Both the position numbers and the translations under genes were made by a program. 64,000 bases of DNA. Source: Bacteroidales bacterium. Its GTDB lineage: Bacteria > Bacteroidota > Bacteroidia > Bacteroidales > F082. The notes under the pieces were generated by a model. It saw only the letters and a list, made by a program, of their open reading frames with translations. It made no database searches and was not told the DNA's origin. The stretch is taken from the NCBI GenBank assembly GCA_024710405.1, contig JANJUV010000020.1, positions 1-64,000 of the forward strand, written 5' to 3'. Numbering within the stretch: the stretch's first letter is position 1; every line of letters starts with the position of its first letter. Shown here one piece after another: positions 42,830 to 51,414 of the stretch.

Positions 42830-44077
42830 ATGGCATATAGTGATAAAGTCAGGGGAGTCTATCAGGATACCCTGCAAAAGATTGAAGACGCCGGCTTGTT
42901 CAAGACCGAGCGTAAAATTTTCTCTTCACAGGCAGCCGAAATTGAGGTTGAGTTTCCGGCCGGTGCACCCCGTAAAAAGGTGATCAATATGTGCGCCAAC
43001 AACTACCTGGGGCTTTCGAGCCACCCCGAAGTGGTGCAGGCGGCCCACAAAGGACTCGATACACATGGTTATGGTATGTCGTCCGTACGGTTTATCTGCG
43101 GCACACAGGACATCCACAAGGAACTCGAGCAGAAAGTCACCGAGTTTCTCGGAACCGAGGACACCATTTTGTTCCCTTCCTGTATGGATGCCAACGCAGG
43201 TGTGTTTGAAGCCATACTCACCGACGAGGATGTGATGATCAGCGACAGACTGGTACATGCTTCCATCATCGATGGCATCAGGCTTTCGCCTGCCATGCGC
43301 GACACCTTTAAGCACCAAAACATGGAACACCTTGAGCAAAAACTGCAGGAGTTCGAAAACAAACGACTGAAGGTGGTGATCACCGACGGAGTGTTTTCCA
43401 TGGACGGCGACACCGCCAGGTTGGATGAGATGGTAGCCTTGTGCGAAAAATACGACGCCATGCTTTTTGTTGACGATTCACATTCAAGTGGATTTATCGG
43501 CGCAACAGGGCGGGGTACGCACGAAAAATACGGGGTAATGGGCAAAATTGACATTATCACAACTACATTTGGAAAAGCACTGGGCGGAGCCTCAGGTGGC
43601 TGTGTTTCGGGCCGCCGCGAGATCGTCGAGATGTGCCGCCAGAAAGCACGTCCGTATCTGTTCTCAAACACCATCGCACCGGTGGTCGTTGCAGGAGTAC
43701 TCAACGTACTCGAAACGCTCACCAAAAGCACCGAAAGACGCGATAAACTTGAGCGCAACAGCGACTATTGGCGCAAAGGCCTGCTCGATGCCGGCTTCGT
43801 GCTGCAACCCGGCGACACACCCATCATCCCCGTGATGTTGTTCAATGCCAAACTGGCCCAGAACTTCTCGCGCGACCTGTATGATGAAGGCATCTATGCC
43901 ATTGGGTTCTTCTTCCCGGTGGTGCCCAACGGCGCTGCCCGAATCCGCACACAGATATCTGCTGCGCACGAAATTCACCACTTAGACAAAGCCCTCGAAG
44001 CTTTTATTAAAGTGGGGAAGAAACACAATATCCTGGGAAAATCCAAAAAGGAAATCATAGAAATGTACGGGCTGTAA
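42830..44077 (+). CDS. Alpha-oxoamine synthase, Kbl-like
   Basis: A 415-residue PLP enzyme of the family with Kbl (glycine C-acetyltransferase), BioF and serine palmitoyltransferase. Motifs: NMCANNYLGLSSHPEVV, THGYGMSSVRFICGTQD, VDDSHSSGFIGATGRG, TTTFGKALGGASGG with the PLP Lys, and FFFPVVPNGAARIRTQIS. Overall it is nearest to Kbl. The carrier protein partner suggests condensation of an amino acid with an acyl-ACP. It differs from the second copy at 47105 at many positions, so the two probably have different substrates. Confidence 0.85.
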   Translation: MAYSDKVRGVYQDTLQKIEDAGLFKTERKIFSSQAAEIEVEFPAGAPRKKVINMCANNYLGLSSHPEVVQAAHKGLDTHGYGMSSVRFICGTQDIHKELEQKVTEFLGTEDTILFPSCMDANAGVFEAILTDEDVMISDRLVHASIIDGIRLSPAMRDTFKHQNMEHLEQKLQEFENKRLKVVITDGVFSMDGDTARLDEMVALCEKYDAMLFVDDSHSSGFIGATGRGTHEKYGVMGKIDIITTTFGKALGGASGGCVSGRREIVEMCRQKARPYLFSNTIAPVVVAGVLNVLETLTKSTERRDKLERNSDYWRKGLLDAGFVLQPGDTPIIPVMLFNAKLAQNFSRDLYDEGIYAIGFFFPVVPNGAARIRTQISAAHEIHHLDKALEAFIKVGKKHNILGKSKKEIIEMYGL

Positions 44078-44098
44078 AAAACCGTCAGATACCAAACA

Positions 44099-44133
44099 AA
44101 AACCGGCACTCAGAATTGAAGGCCGGTTTTTTT
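44099..44133 (+). terminator. Rho-independent terminator after the ligase operon
   Basis: Stem AACCGGC (44101-44107) pairs with GCCGGTT (44122-44128), with a loop of 14 bases and a T run to 44133. It closes the ligase-carrier-synthase operon. Confidence 0.8.
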
Positions 44134-44162
44134 ATATCTGAGAGCCCTGATTATCTGAATAC

Positions 44163-46664
44163 CTATTCAGGCAGGTAAATTTTTGATGGATCACGATGCC
44201 CTGATTTGTCCTCAAACCAATCAGGATAAAACGTACCGGACGACTGTGCCCATTCGGCAAACTTCAGGTGGGCACTTGTTATTTGATAACCCTCAATGGT
44301 GTAGTCGTAAACAGAAACAATATTCAGTGCCCAGGGTAGATTTTCAGGGGTTTTGTAGAACCGGCCTGATGCAGGGTCTGAATCGTCTTGTCCCTGTCCG
44401 AAAAACGCGGCTGATGCCTTATCTGTTGGCCTTCTGTTGGGCAGATGTACCTCTTTGCCCCTGTCTTTGTCAATGATCAGGAAGGGGTTAAAGGTATGGA
44501 CGGCCAGATCTTCTATGCTGTATGTTCCGGGTTTGAATCCGATATTTAAAGTAATGGTATCAGGAACCACATAGGCATGTCCGGGGATGACATTGACCCC
44601 GAAACCTGTTGAAGGTTCGAGCACAGAATAGGCATTGTCAAAAACGATAAAAGTTGGTTCTGATAACCCTGATTCGGTGCCATTGGCAGCCAGCTCAAGA
44701 TAATTCTCGGTGATTATGGAACCTTCCGCATGAATATCGGCCTGTATTGTCTCATTGTCGTCCCACTGAAACCCAAACCCGTTCTGAAACCCGGCCCCGA
44801 TTGCTTTCACAACGAAACTGGCCATTACCTCTGCAACTTTGTTGCTGGCGTTGGTAACGATTCTGAAACGATAGTCCACTACCAGATCGTTGAAATCATA
44901 GTCGCCCTTGTTTGGCCACAAGTCTTCAAAAGCCAGGCTTCCAAATCCTGCTGCCGGGAAATAATTCTCAAAAGCCCTTGCCGGATCGTCAGGGAAAACA
45001 TCGTCCTGATCTGCCACACCATCGCCATCCCTGTCACCTGCCTGACCTACTTCAACGAAATTGGTCTGTATTTCCGTTTGACTTAAGGCTGTGCCAAACA
45101 TTTTTACCTCATCTATTTCGCCGTTAAAATGTTTCTGTGCACCGTTATCCGATCCGATGGAGGCAGTTCGTCCGTTGATATTCAGCTGTTTGTTGATGGT
45201 TTTGCTGTTTCTTAGTTGTCCGTTCACGTAAAGTTTAAGTACACTTCCATCATAGGTCATGGCAAGGTGATACCATTCGCCCATAACCGGAAGGCCACCA
45301 AGCCAGTGAACCGAGTGGGTTAAATTGTCGTTGGTCCGAATGTGTGCATTCCACCCATCCCATTTTCCCTGCCCCAATCCATGGCCGTCCCAGTCGCCTT
45401 TCTGAACTATTTTTGTTGTTTTGTTTTCCCTGGTTTTCACCCAGGCCATCATGGACAGGGATTGGCTAAAATTAAGTGACGGGTGGTTAGGTATGGATAC
45501 AAGTCCGGTGGTGCCATTGAAGGATAAACAACTGCCTGATATGCCCTGTGCCCACGTTGCCCCGGTGATGCTGCCATTATTTGTCCCGGTTTGGTCAGCA
45601 GCGTTAATGCCCTGATTCTCGTTCAACTTCCACCACGAAATCAACGACTCTTCTCCGTTGCCGCTATTCTGACTATCGGTATAGAGTTCGTTTATGGCAT
45701 CTTCAGTTAATGCTAAACCAAATATCTGCATTTCGTCAATCTGCCCGTTGAAGTAATTGGAAGAAGTAAGGCTCCCGATGAAAATGGGTGCATTACTTGA
45801 ATTCAGATTGCCACTCTGAGCCTTCTCTGCCATCAATGTGCCGTCGAGATATAGCTTCATGCTCGAGCCATCATATACTGCTGCCATATGATGCCAGTCA
45901 GTATCCAGAATACGGTCGGCATATTTCATCACAACGTCCTTATAGGTTGGGATATAGAGCGCAAAAGTCAGCCTGCCCTGTGCATCAATTTTGAGAATGT
46001 ATTTGGTGTTGTGAAACAAAAGAGTACCACCCTGTCCAACCTGATTCAAACGAAACCAAAGCGAGAAACTGATTTCGTCATTCACCGGATTAAAGGTTGA
46101 CGGAACGTTGGTTTGCACATGGGCCGAAATTCCATCGAAACCAATTGAATTACCGTTGATGCCGGTTGTCCATTCGTGTCCGGTAGCCTCTCCTTCGAGC
46201 AGGCCTTTCGAATCACTGACCGTATTGCCTGTTGATTCATTGAATTTCCAATAAACAGATGGTTCCGGAACGACTGCGGCTTTTGTTATAAATGATGCGG
46301 TTTTAGTATCCGAAAGGCTAACAACAACTATATTGCCCGTAATGTCAACCGGCAAACCGTTTATCAATACCCTATGGAGTGTTTTTGGCAGATTGAGGCT
46401 GATCTGGTAGGGTTCGGGCAGCATGGAATAAAGTCCCTGATGAAATAAGACACTTCCGTTTTCATCATAAATACGGATTATCTGAGCGTTGTCGGCGCTG
46501 ATGCTAAAAGTAATATTGCGGGAAGTTTGCCAGTCAAAGTCGGGCGACACAATCAGATCTTCCACTTTCGGAGGCTTTTCTCCGTTTTCGTTGTTTTTCC
46601 TGCAGGCCGTGAAAAGCACGGCAGGTATCAGCATTAGCAGCAATAGCCTGATAATTGCTTTCAT
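44163..46664 (-). CDS. LamG-LruC lipoprotein
   Basis: An 833-residue predicted lipoprotein. The signal peptide ends LFTAC with lipobox Cys21. Two concanavalin-like LamG domains follow (about 140-330 and 340-540; FNGQIDEMQIFGLALTEDAI and FNGEIDEVKMFGTALSQTEI mark their ends). Then comes a calcium-binding thrombospondin-3-type stretch (DRDGDGVADQDDVFPDD). The final part is a LruC domain starting at LAFEDLWPNKGDYDFNDLVV. The protein is probably surface-exposed and binds glycans; the substrate is unknown. It is transcribed toward the terminator of the ligase operon. Confidence 0.85.
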   Translation of the reverse strand: MKAIIRLLLLMLIPAVLFTACRKNNENGEKPPKVEDLIVSPDFDWQTSRNITFSISADNAQIIRIYDENGSVLFHQGLYSMLPEPYQISLNLPKTLHRVLINGLPVDITGNIVVVSLSDTKTASFITKAAVVPEPSVYWKFNESTGNTVSDSKGLLEGEATGHEWTTGINGNSIGFDGISAHVQTNVPSTFNPVNDEISFSLWFRLNQVGQGGTLLFHNTKYILKIDAQGRLTFALYIPTYKDVVMKYADRILDTDWHHMAAVYDGSSMKLYLDGTLMAEKAQSGNLNSSNAPIFIGSLTSSNYFNGQIDEMQIFGLALTEDAINELYTDSQNSGNGEESLISWWKLNENQGINAADQTGTNNGSITGATWAQGISGSCLSFNGTTGLVSIPNHPSLNFSQSLSMMAWVKTRENKTTKIVQKGDWDGHGLGQGKWDGWNAHIRTNDNLTHSVHWLGGLPVMGEWYHLAMTYDGSVLKLYVNGQLRNSKTINKQLNINGRTASIGSDNGAQKHFNGEIDEVKMFGTALSQTEIQTNFVEVGQAGDRDGDGVADQDDVFPDDPARAFENYFPAAGFGSLAFEDLWPNKGDYDFNDLVVDYRFRIVTNASNKVAEVMASFVVKAIGAGFQNGFGFQWDDNETIQADIHAEGSIITENYLELAANGTESGLSEPTFIVFDNAYSVLEPSTGFGVNVIPGHAYVVPDTITLNIGFKPGTYSIEDLAVHTFNPFLIIDKDRGKEVHLPNRRPTDKASAAFFGQGQDDSDPASGRFYKTPENLPWALNIVSVYDYTIEGYQITSAHLKFAEWAQSSGTFYPDWFEDKSGHRDPSKIYLPE

Positions 46665-47104
46665 AAATGTTTTGTTCTTATGTGGTTTTGATCATCAGAA
46701 TCCTATCTACAATAATAGGAATAATAAACTGTAACTCAACAAGTATGCCAAATATACTGCTAATAATAAACGAGATGCGATTCGAATGAGCATGGATTCG
46801 TATCTTATTTTATATCAGCGTATTGTATAAAGTTTTATAAGTGTTGACTGGTTTATTGTCTTAACATTTTATGGTTTTATTGAATCTTTGGGAGAATTTT
46901 TGGTTTCAATTCGGGATTTTTTTTGCATTTGGGACCTCTTTACGGAACCTGTAAGGTTTCAATGGGCATAAGTTGAATCCTTTTATGGGTCAGACAATGA
47001 CACAGGCATAGGAAATTTCTAAACTGTTTTTGCATCGGTTTTTTAAACCGGTGATGTGGAAAAACAGTACTTTCGCGGCATCAATTTTAAACACCCAATG
47101 CATC
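46665..47104. other. Intergenic region between divergent genes
   Basis: About 440 bp of AT-rich sequence with divergent transcription on both sides. A hairpin at 47033-47053 (CATCGGTTT paired with AAACCGGTG, one G-T pair) lies close to a weak TACTTTCG -7 candidate (47068-47075). No gene or repeat family is seen. Confidence 0.5.
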
Positions 47105-48298
47105 ATGTTTGATCGGATGAAAGCAAATTTACAGGCTGAATTACAACAAATTAAAACTGCAGGCCTGTTTAAGGAAGAACGTATTCTTGTTTCGCCCCAG
47201 TCGGCTGAGATCACCTTGAAGAATGGCAAAAAGGTGCTCAATTTCTGCGCCAACAATTATTTGGGTTTATCAGACCATCCCAGGCTGATTGCAGCAGCGC
47301 ACAAAGCGCTCGAAACCCATGGCTATGGGATGTCGTCTGTTCGGTTTATCTGCGGCACCACCGATCTGCATAAAATACTTGAACAAAAGATCAGCGAATA
47401 TTTTGGTACTGATGATACCATCCTTTATGCCTCAGCTTTTGATGCCAACGGAGGGGTTTTTGAACCGCTGCTGAGCCCAAAGGATGCCATCATCTCCGAC
47501 TCTCTCAATCATGCCTCTATCATCGACGGGGTGCGCCTGTGCAAGGCCGAACTGTACCGCTATGCCAATGCCAATATGGAGCAACTCGAAGAGCGCCTGA
47601 TTATGTCGCAGGAAGCCAACTACAGGATGATTGTCACCGACGGGGTGTTCTCGATGGACGGCAATGTAGCCCCGATGGATGAGATCGTGCGCCTTGCCGA
47701 CAAATATGATGCATTGGTAATGGTTGACGAATGCCATTCGGCAGGTGTTGTCGGTCCCACAGGCAGAGGAGTCACCGAACTGTTCGACCTGCGCGGAAGG
47801 GTGGAAATCATCACCGGCACGCTTGGTAAAGCATTTGGTGGAGCCATTGGCGGTTTTACAACCGGGAAGAAAGAAATCATTGAACTGCTCAGGCAGCGGT
47901 CGCGTCCTTATCTGTTTTCCAATTCCCTGCCACCTGCTGTGGTCAGCGCCGGAATAGAGATGTTCGACATGATGAGCGAAACCCATGAGCTTCAGGACAG
48001 GCTGCACCACAACACAAAACAGTTTGTTTCGCAGATGCAGTCAGTCGGTTTCGACCTGAAACCCACCAAAAGCGCCATCTGTGCCGTGATGCTTTACGAT
48101 GCGGTGCTGGCCAAAAACTTTGCCGACATGCTGCTTGAAGAAGGCATTTACGTGGTTGGATTCTCGTTCCCTGTGGTGCCTCGCGGCGAAGCACGCATCA
48201 GGGTGCAACTTTCGGCGGCACATACCGATGCCCATTTGGAAAAAGCCATTACCGCCTTCATAAGTGTAGGCAAAAAACTGGGCGTGATCGGGGGGTAG
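47105..48298 (+). CDS. kbl: Glycine C-acetyltransferase (2-amino-3-ketobutyrate CoA ligase)
   Basis: A 397-residue PLP enzyme very close to Kbl. LFKEERILVSPQSAEITL, NFCANNYLGLSDHPRL, FGTDDTILYASAFDANGG, TGTLGKAFGGAIGGFTTG with the PLP Lys, and GFSFPVVPRGEARIRVQLS. It would cleave 2-amino-3-oxobutyrate to glycine and acetyl-CoA in threonine breakdown. No threonine dehydrogenase gene adjoins it here. ATG at 47105 is chosen; the frame above is probably non-coding. Confidence 0.92.
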   Translation: MFDRMKANLQAELQQIKTAGLFKEERILVSPQSAEITLKNGKKVLNFCANNYLGLSDHPRLIAAAHKALETHGYGMSSVRFICGTTDLHKILEQKISEYFGTDDTILYASAFDANGGVFEPLLSPKDAIISDSLNHASIIDGVRLCKAELYRYANANMEQLEERLIMSQEANYRMIVTDGVFSMDGNVAPMDEIVRLADKYDALVMVDECHSAGVVGPTGRGVTELFDLRGRVEIITGTLGKAFGGAIGGFTTGKKEIIELLRQRSRPYLFSNSLPPAVVSAGIEMFDMMSETHELQDRLHHNTKQFVSQMQSVGFDLKPTKSAICAVMLYDAVLAKNFADMLLEEGIYVVGFSFPVVPRGEARIRVQLSAAHTDAHLEKAITAFISVGKKLGVIGG

Positions 48299-48393
48299 TT
48301 ACTGTAGGTTTACTGTTCTTTTTCCTACAATAAACATGCACTTAATACCCATGGGGGAATCGCTTTAATATACATTATGCTCAAAAAACCGAT

Positions 48394-49401
48394 TTACAGA
48401 CATCTGGTGTTAAATCCACTTTTTATTCGTCTGGGTTTCTCTATTGGCAAACAGTAACCTAGATGTATTTCTACGCTACCTCCCTTTGTGGCGTCGCGTA
48501 TCTTGCCTGTATTCATATCGTAGCTAAGCCCAACCACAAGGTCACCCAGATAAATCCCTGCATTAATAATAAACCCGTCCTGTAATCTGTAGCCCATTCC
48601 GGCCCAATATTTATCATTGATAAATGCTGTGGTATTTAGATCAATTTGAGTTGTTTTGAAGTTGGATTTTAATAAAACAGAAGGGACAAGGTATGCCTTT
48701 CTGTACCGGTCATCAATAATACCTATCTTATAGTTTGCTGAAAAAATAGCTGTTTGCTGATCTTTAAATCTTAAATTGCCCAATTCATACTCCGATGCCA
48801 GCAGATTCATCATCGAAATTCCGGCAAAAAATCTATTGTTGCCGTTATAAAAGATTCCAAAACCCATTTCAGGAAACATTGCCTGTTGCTTGTCTGTCTC
48901 CTTGATCAAAGGATCGGAGGGATCAGCAACCGTCAATTGTCCCAGATTCATCTGATATCGGCTAAGTTGTCCGGATAAACCAAAACCAAGGAAATTGTCG
49001 CTGCTTACCTCAACCTGAAAGCCATAATCAAGTCTGAAATCCGTTCTGTTGTGATAGCCTAAATTACTGTTGTTGACTACAATGCCTATTCTGCTGTTTA
49101 GAGCATAAACCGGAATACCGGCTGTGACTAAGAAATCACGCGGGCTTATGTTTTTGCCCTGACTGTCTTCAAAGCCCATCCATTGATTCCGGTAGCCTAA
49201 TCCAAAACACATCGCATCATTGCGTACCGCGACCGAAGGATGATAAATGGTCGGATGCATCAGGTATTGAGAATACTGAGGAAATTGCTGACCTGACAAA
49301 AAGAAGGGAATCAACAGTGGTATTCCGGTTAATAAATACCGTAAGGTCGGGAGCCATAGCAATGCTATGATTGATTTCCAGAATGAAAATACGTGAATCA
49401 T
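48394..49401 (-). CDS. PorP/SprF-family type IX secretion outer membrane protein
   Basis: A 335-residue outer membrane beta-barrel protein of the PorP/SprF family. A signal peptide (LLTGIPLLIPFFLSGQQFPQ) is followed by YSQYLMHPTIYHPSVAVRND, the family's N-terminal hallmark, and GYRNQWMGFEDS. The last gene of the operon, it starts 16 bases after the PorE-like gene. PorP-family proteins often pair with a secreted partner of the C-terminal-domain type B kind; the large proteins upstream fit this. Confidence 0.9.
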   Translation of the reverse strand: MIHVFSFWKSIIALLWLPTLRYLLTGIPLLIPFFLSGQQFPQYSQYLMHPTIYHPSVAVRNDAMCFGLGYRNQWMGFEDSQGKNISPRDFLVTAGIPVYALNSRIGIVVNNSNLGYHNRTDFRLDYGFQVEVSSDNFLGFGLSGQLSRYQMNLGQLTVADPSDPLIKETDKQQAMFPEMGFGIFYNGNNRFFAGISMMNLLASEYELGNLRFKDQQTAIFSANYKIGIIDDRYRKAYLVPSVLLKSNFKTTQIDLNTTAFINDKYWAGMGYRLQDGFIINAGIYLGDLVVGLSYDMNTGKIRDATKGGSVEIHLGYCLPIEKPRRIKSGFNTRCL

Positions 49402-49417
49402 ATTCGTAAGATTTTTA

Positions 49418-51412
49418 TTATTCAACTACAATTTTGAACTCTGTCCTTCGGTTCAGTTGATGTGCACGCTCGCGAATTGCTTCATCTTCAAGGGACAATA
49501 TGTACTTACTATCCAATACAGTACCGGATGGTATTACGAAACCATCGAAGGCAATATCTTTCTCAAGTTTTCTTGGCTTTTGTTCGCCATAACCCCTTGC
49601 CATAAGTCTTTCGGGCTTGATTCCCTTGCTGATAAGGAAATTGACAACAGACTGGGCGCGTTTTTGCGAAAGATCTTGGTTGTAGGCGTCATCAGCGCGT
49701 GCATCCGTATGTGCACTCAACTCGATAACAATACTGGGATTATTGGTTAGCAAATCTATGAGTCCGGACAACGAATCCTGATATTGCGGCAATAGTGCCC
49801 AGCTGTCGAGGTCATAAAAGATTTCTGGCAGTATAACTGCAGATTTGGGTAATGGCTGGAGTCTTATAGTTTTTTCTACGACATTACTGCCTGATGGTTG
49901 AGTAACGTGTTCTCTTCCTGAAAGGTATCCTTGCATATCTGCAACAACTACATAATTGTTTTTGTTTGCAGACAGGTTTTTTTCAAACCTGAATGTACCA
50001 TCATCTGTAATTATCGTACCAACCCGATCATCATTCAAAACAAGAGAAACTTCTGCATTTGGCAATTGCTGATTTGTAACATCATCCACAATAATTCCCG
50101 CTATATCAAAAAAGGTTTTTACTTCGAAAAATCTGTACAGATCATCTCCACCTTTACCGCCCGGACGGTTTGAAGTAAAAAAACCAGCTTCTGAAACCCT
50201 GCTGAAAACCAGTGCAAAATCATCACTTCCTGAATTAACAGGCTTGCCCATATTTATAGGACTCCCCCATGAACCATCCTGCTGACGATGGCTGACATAA
50301 ATATCCAGCCCACCATATCCTCCATGGCCGTTTGAGGCGAAATAAAGCGTGCTGTCATTGCGCAGATAGGGAAACATTTCGTCACCTGGGCTGTTCAGCA
50401 CTCCACCCAAATGCAATGCTCCTGAAAATGCCTCAGATATTGACAAGCGGGTCGCCATCCAAAGATCCTTTCCCCCAATGCCTTGTTGGTTGGAAGAGGA
50501 ATAAATCATGAGCAACCCATTATTTGAAACTGTGGGATGGCCAGCGTTTCCATTAGGGTCGTTAAATACGGCTACCGGCTCTGACCAGTTGTCTCCCGAT
50601 CTTTGTGCACCCATAACTGAACACCATAAATCATCAGGTTTTTTTGAAACCTTGTGCACACAACGTGTAAACAGAAAAGTATGGAAGTTGTTGCTAAACA
50701 CTGCAGTACCCTCATTTGCCGATGTATTGATGTCAGACTTACCTTCAAACAATACCGGTGTTGTGAAGCTACCGTCAGGCTTCAGCGATGCGCTGAATAT
50801 ATCCGTGAAAGAAGCAGAAGTCCACTGATCCACATCCTTGCCGGTAACCCCCTTTCGGTTTGAAGTAAAAACAACATCTGTTTCTTCGGCATTGGCAAAT
50901 GAAAGACTAAAGTCATCCTTGTTGCTGTTGATGGAGGGTAATTGCTCTATATTGTAATGAATTGGGTAAAGGGCATCTCTTATACCCTCTAACATATCCA
51001 TTCTTAGCGAAATCAACGAATCTTCGGGATGTAAGTGGAGGTATCGTTTGTAGTAATCTATCGCAGCGGTTTGGTCGCCCAATAGCTGATATGTGCGTGC
51101 AGCATCCAGTATTGCATCAGAATTGGACTCGAAGAATTTGCCTTTTTCGAGTCTCGAGAAGTGAACCGCCGCTGCTTTCCAATTACCTGTTTTCATATAG
51201 CTTTTGGCCAATCGGTAGGTTAGCCTTCCGCGGTCCGGATCGTTATTTTTCATTTCTGATAGTGCCTTTTTATACAAGTCAATGGCCGACTGATACTGAT
51301 AATTCAGATAGGCATCTTCGGCTTGTTTCGCAAACTTATTTTGTGCCTTTGCACCGAAAGGGATAAACACCATTAAATAAGTTACTGAGATAATTATCAA
51401 GTACTTTTTCAT
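49418..51412 (-). CDS. PorE-like OmpA-family protein
   Basis: A 664-residue periplasmic or outer membrane protein with the PorE domain order. A signal peptide (ending FGAKAQ) is followed by TPR repeats (about 25-140; AEDAYLNYQYQSAIDLYKKA). A PD40/WD40-like propeller follows (about 165-420; FTSNRKG and YFASNGHGGYGGLDIYVS). Next are a carboxypeptidase-regulatory-like domain (about 435-510) and an OmpA C-terminal peptidoglycan-binding domain (SAHTDARADDAYNQDLSQKR). ATG at 51412 is used. It adjoins the PorP-like gene and the type IX cargo, so a secretion or anchoring role is likely. Confidence 0.88.
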   Translation of the reverse strand: MKKYLIIISVTYLMVFIPFGAKAQNKFAKQAEDAYLNYQYQSAIDLYKKALSEMKNNDPDRGRLTYRLAKSYMKTGNWKAAAVHFSRLEKGKFFESNSDAILDAARTYQLLGDQTAAIDYYKRYLHLHPEDSLISLRMDMLEGIRDALYPIHYNIEQLPSINSNKDDFSLSFANAEETDVVFTSNRKGVTGKDVDQWTSASFTDIFSASLKPDGSFTTPVLFEGKSDINTSANEGTAVFSNNFHTFLFTRCVHKVSKKPDDLWCSVMGAQRSGDNWSEPVAVFNDPNGNAGHPTVSNNGLLMIYSSSNQQGIGGKDLWMATRLSISEAFSGALHLGGVLNSPGDEMFPYLRNDSTLYFASNGHGGYGGLDIYVSHRQQDGSWGSPINMGKPVNSGSDDFALVFSRVSEAGFFTSNRPGGKGGDDLYRFFEVKTFFDIAGIIVDDVTNQQLPNAEVSLVLNDDRVGTIITDDGTFRFEKNLSANKNNYVVVADMQGYLSGREHVTQPSGSNVVEKTIRLQPLPKSAVILPEIFYDLDSWALLPQYQDSLSGLIDLLTNNPSIVIELSAHTDARADDAYNQDLSQKRAQSVVNFLISKGIKPERLMARGYGEQKPRKLEKDIAFDGFVIPSGTVLDSKYILSLEDEAIRERAHQLNRRTEFKIVVE

Positions 51413-51414
51413 AA

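Noticed and set aside
42830-44077. Serine palmitoyltransferase for sphingolipids
   Set aside because: The motifs are closer to Kbl; no ceramide synthase or ketosphinganine reductase gene adjoins. Kept only as an open possibility in the operon finding.
47033-47053. Hairpin as a terminator
   Set aside because: No T run follows and it lies directly before a gene start; it could equally be an operator or chance pairing.
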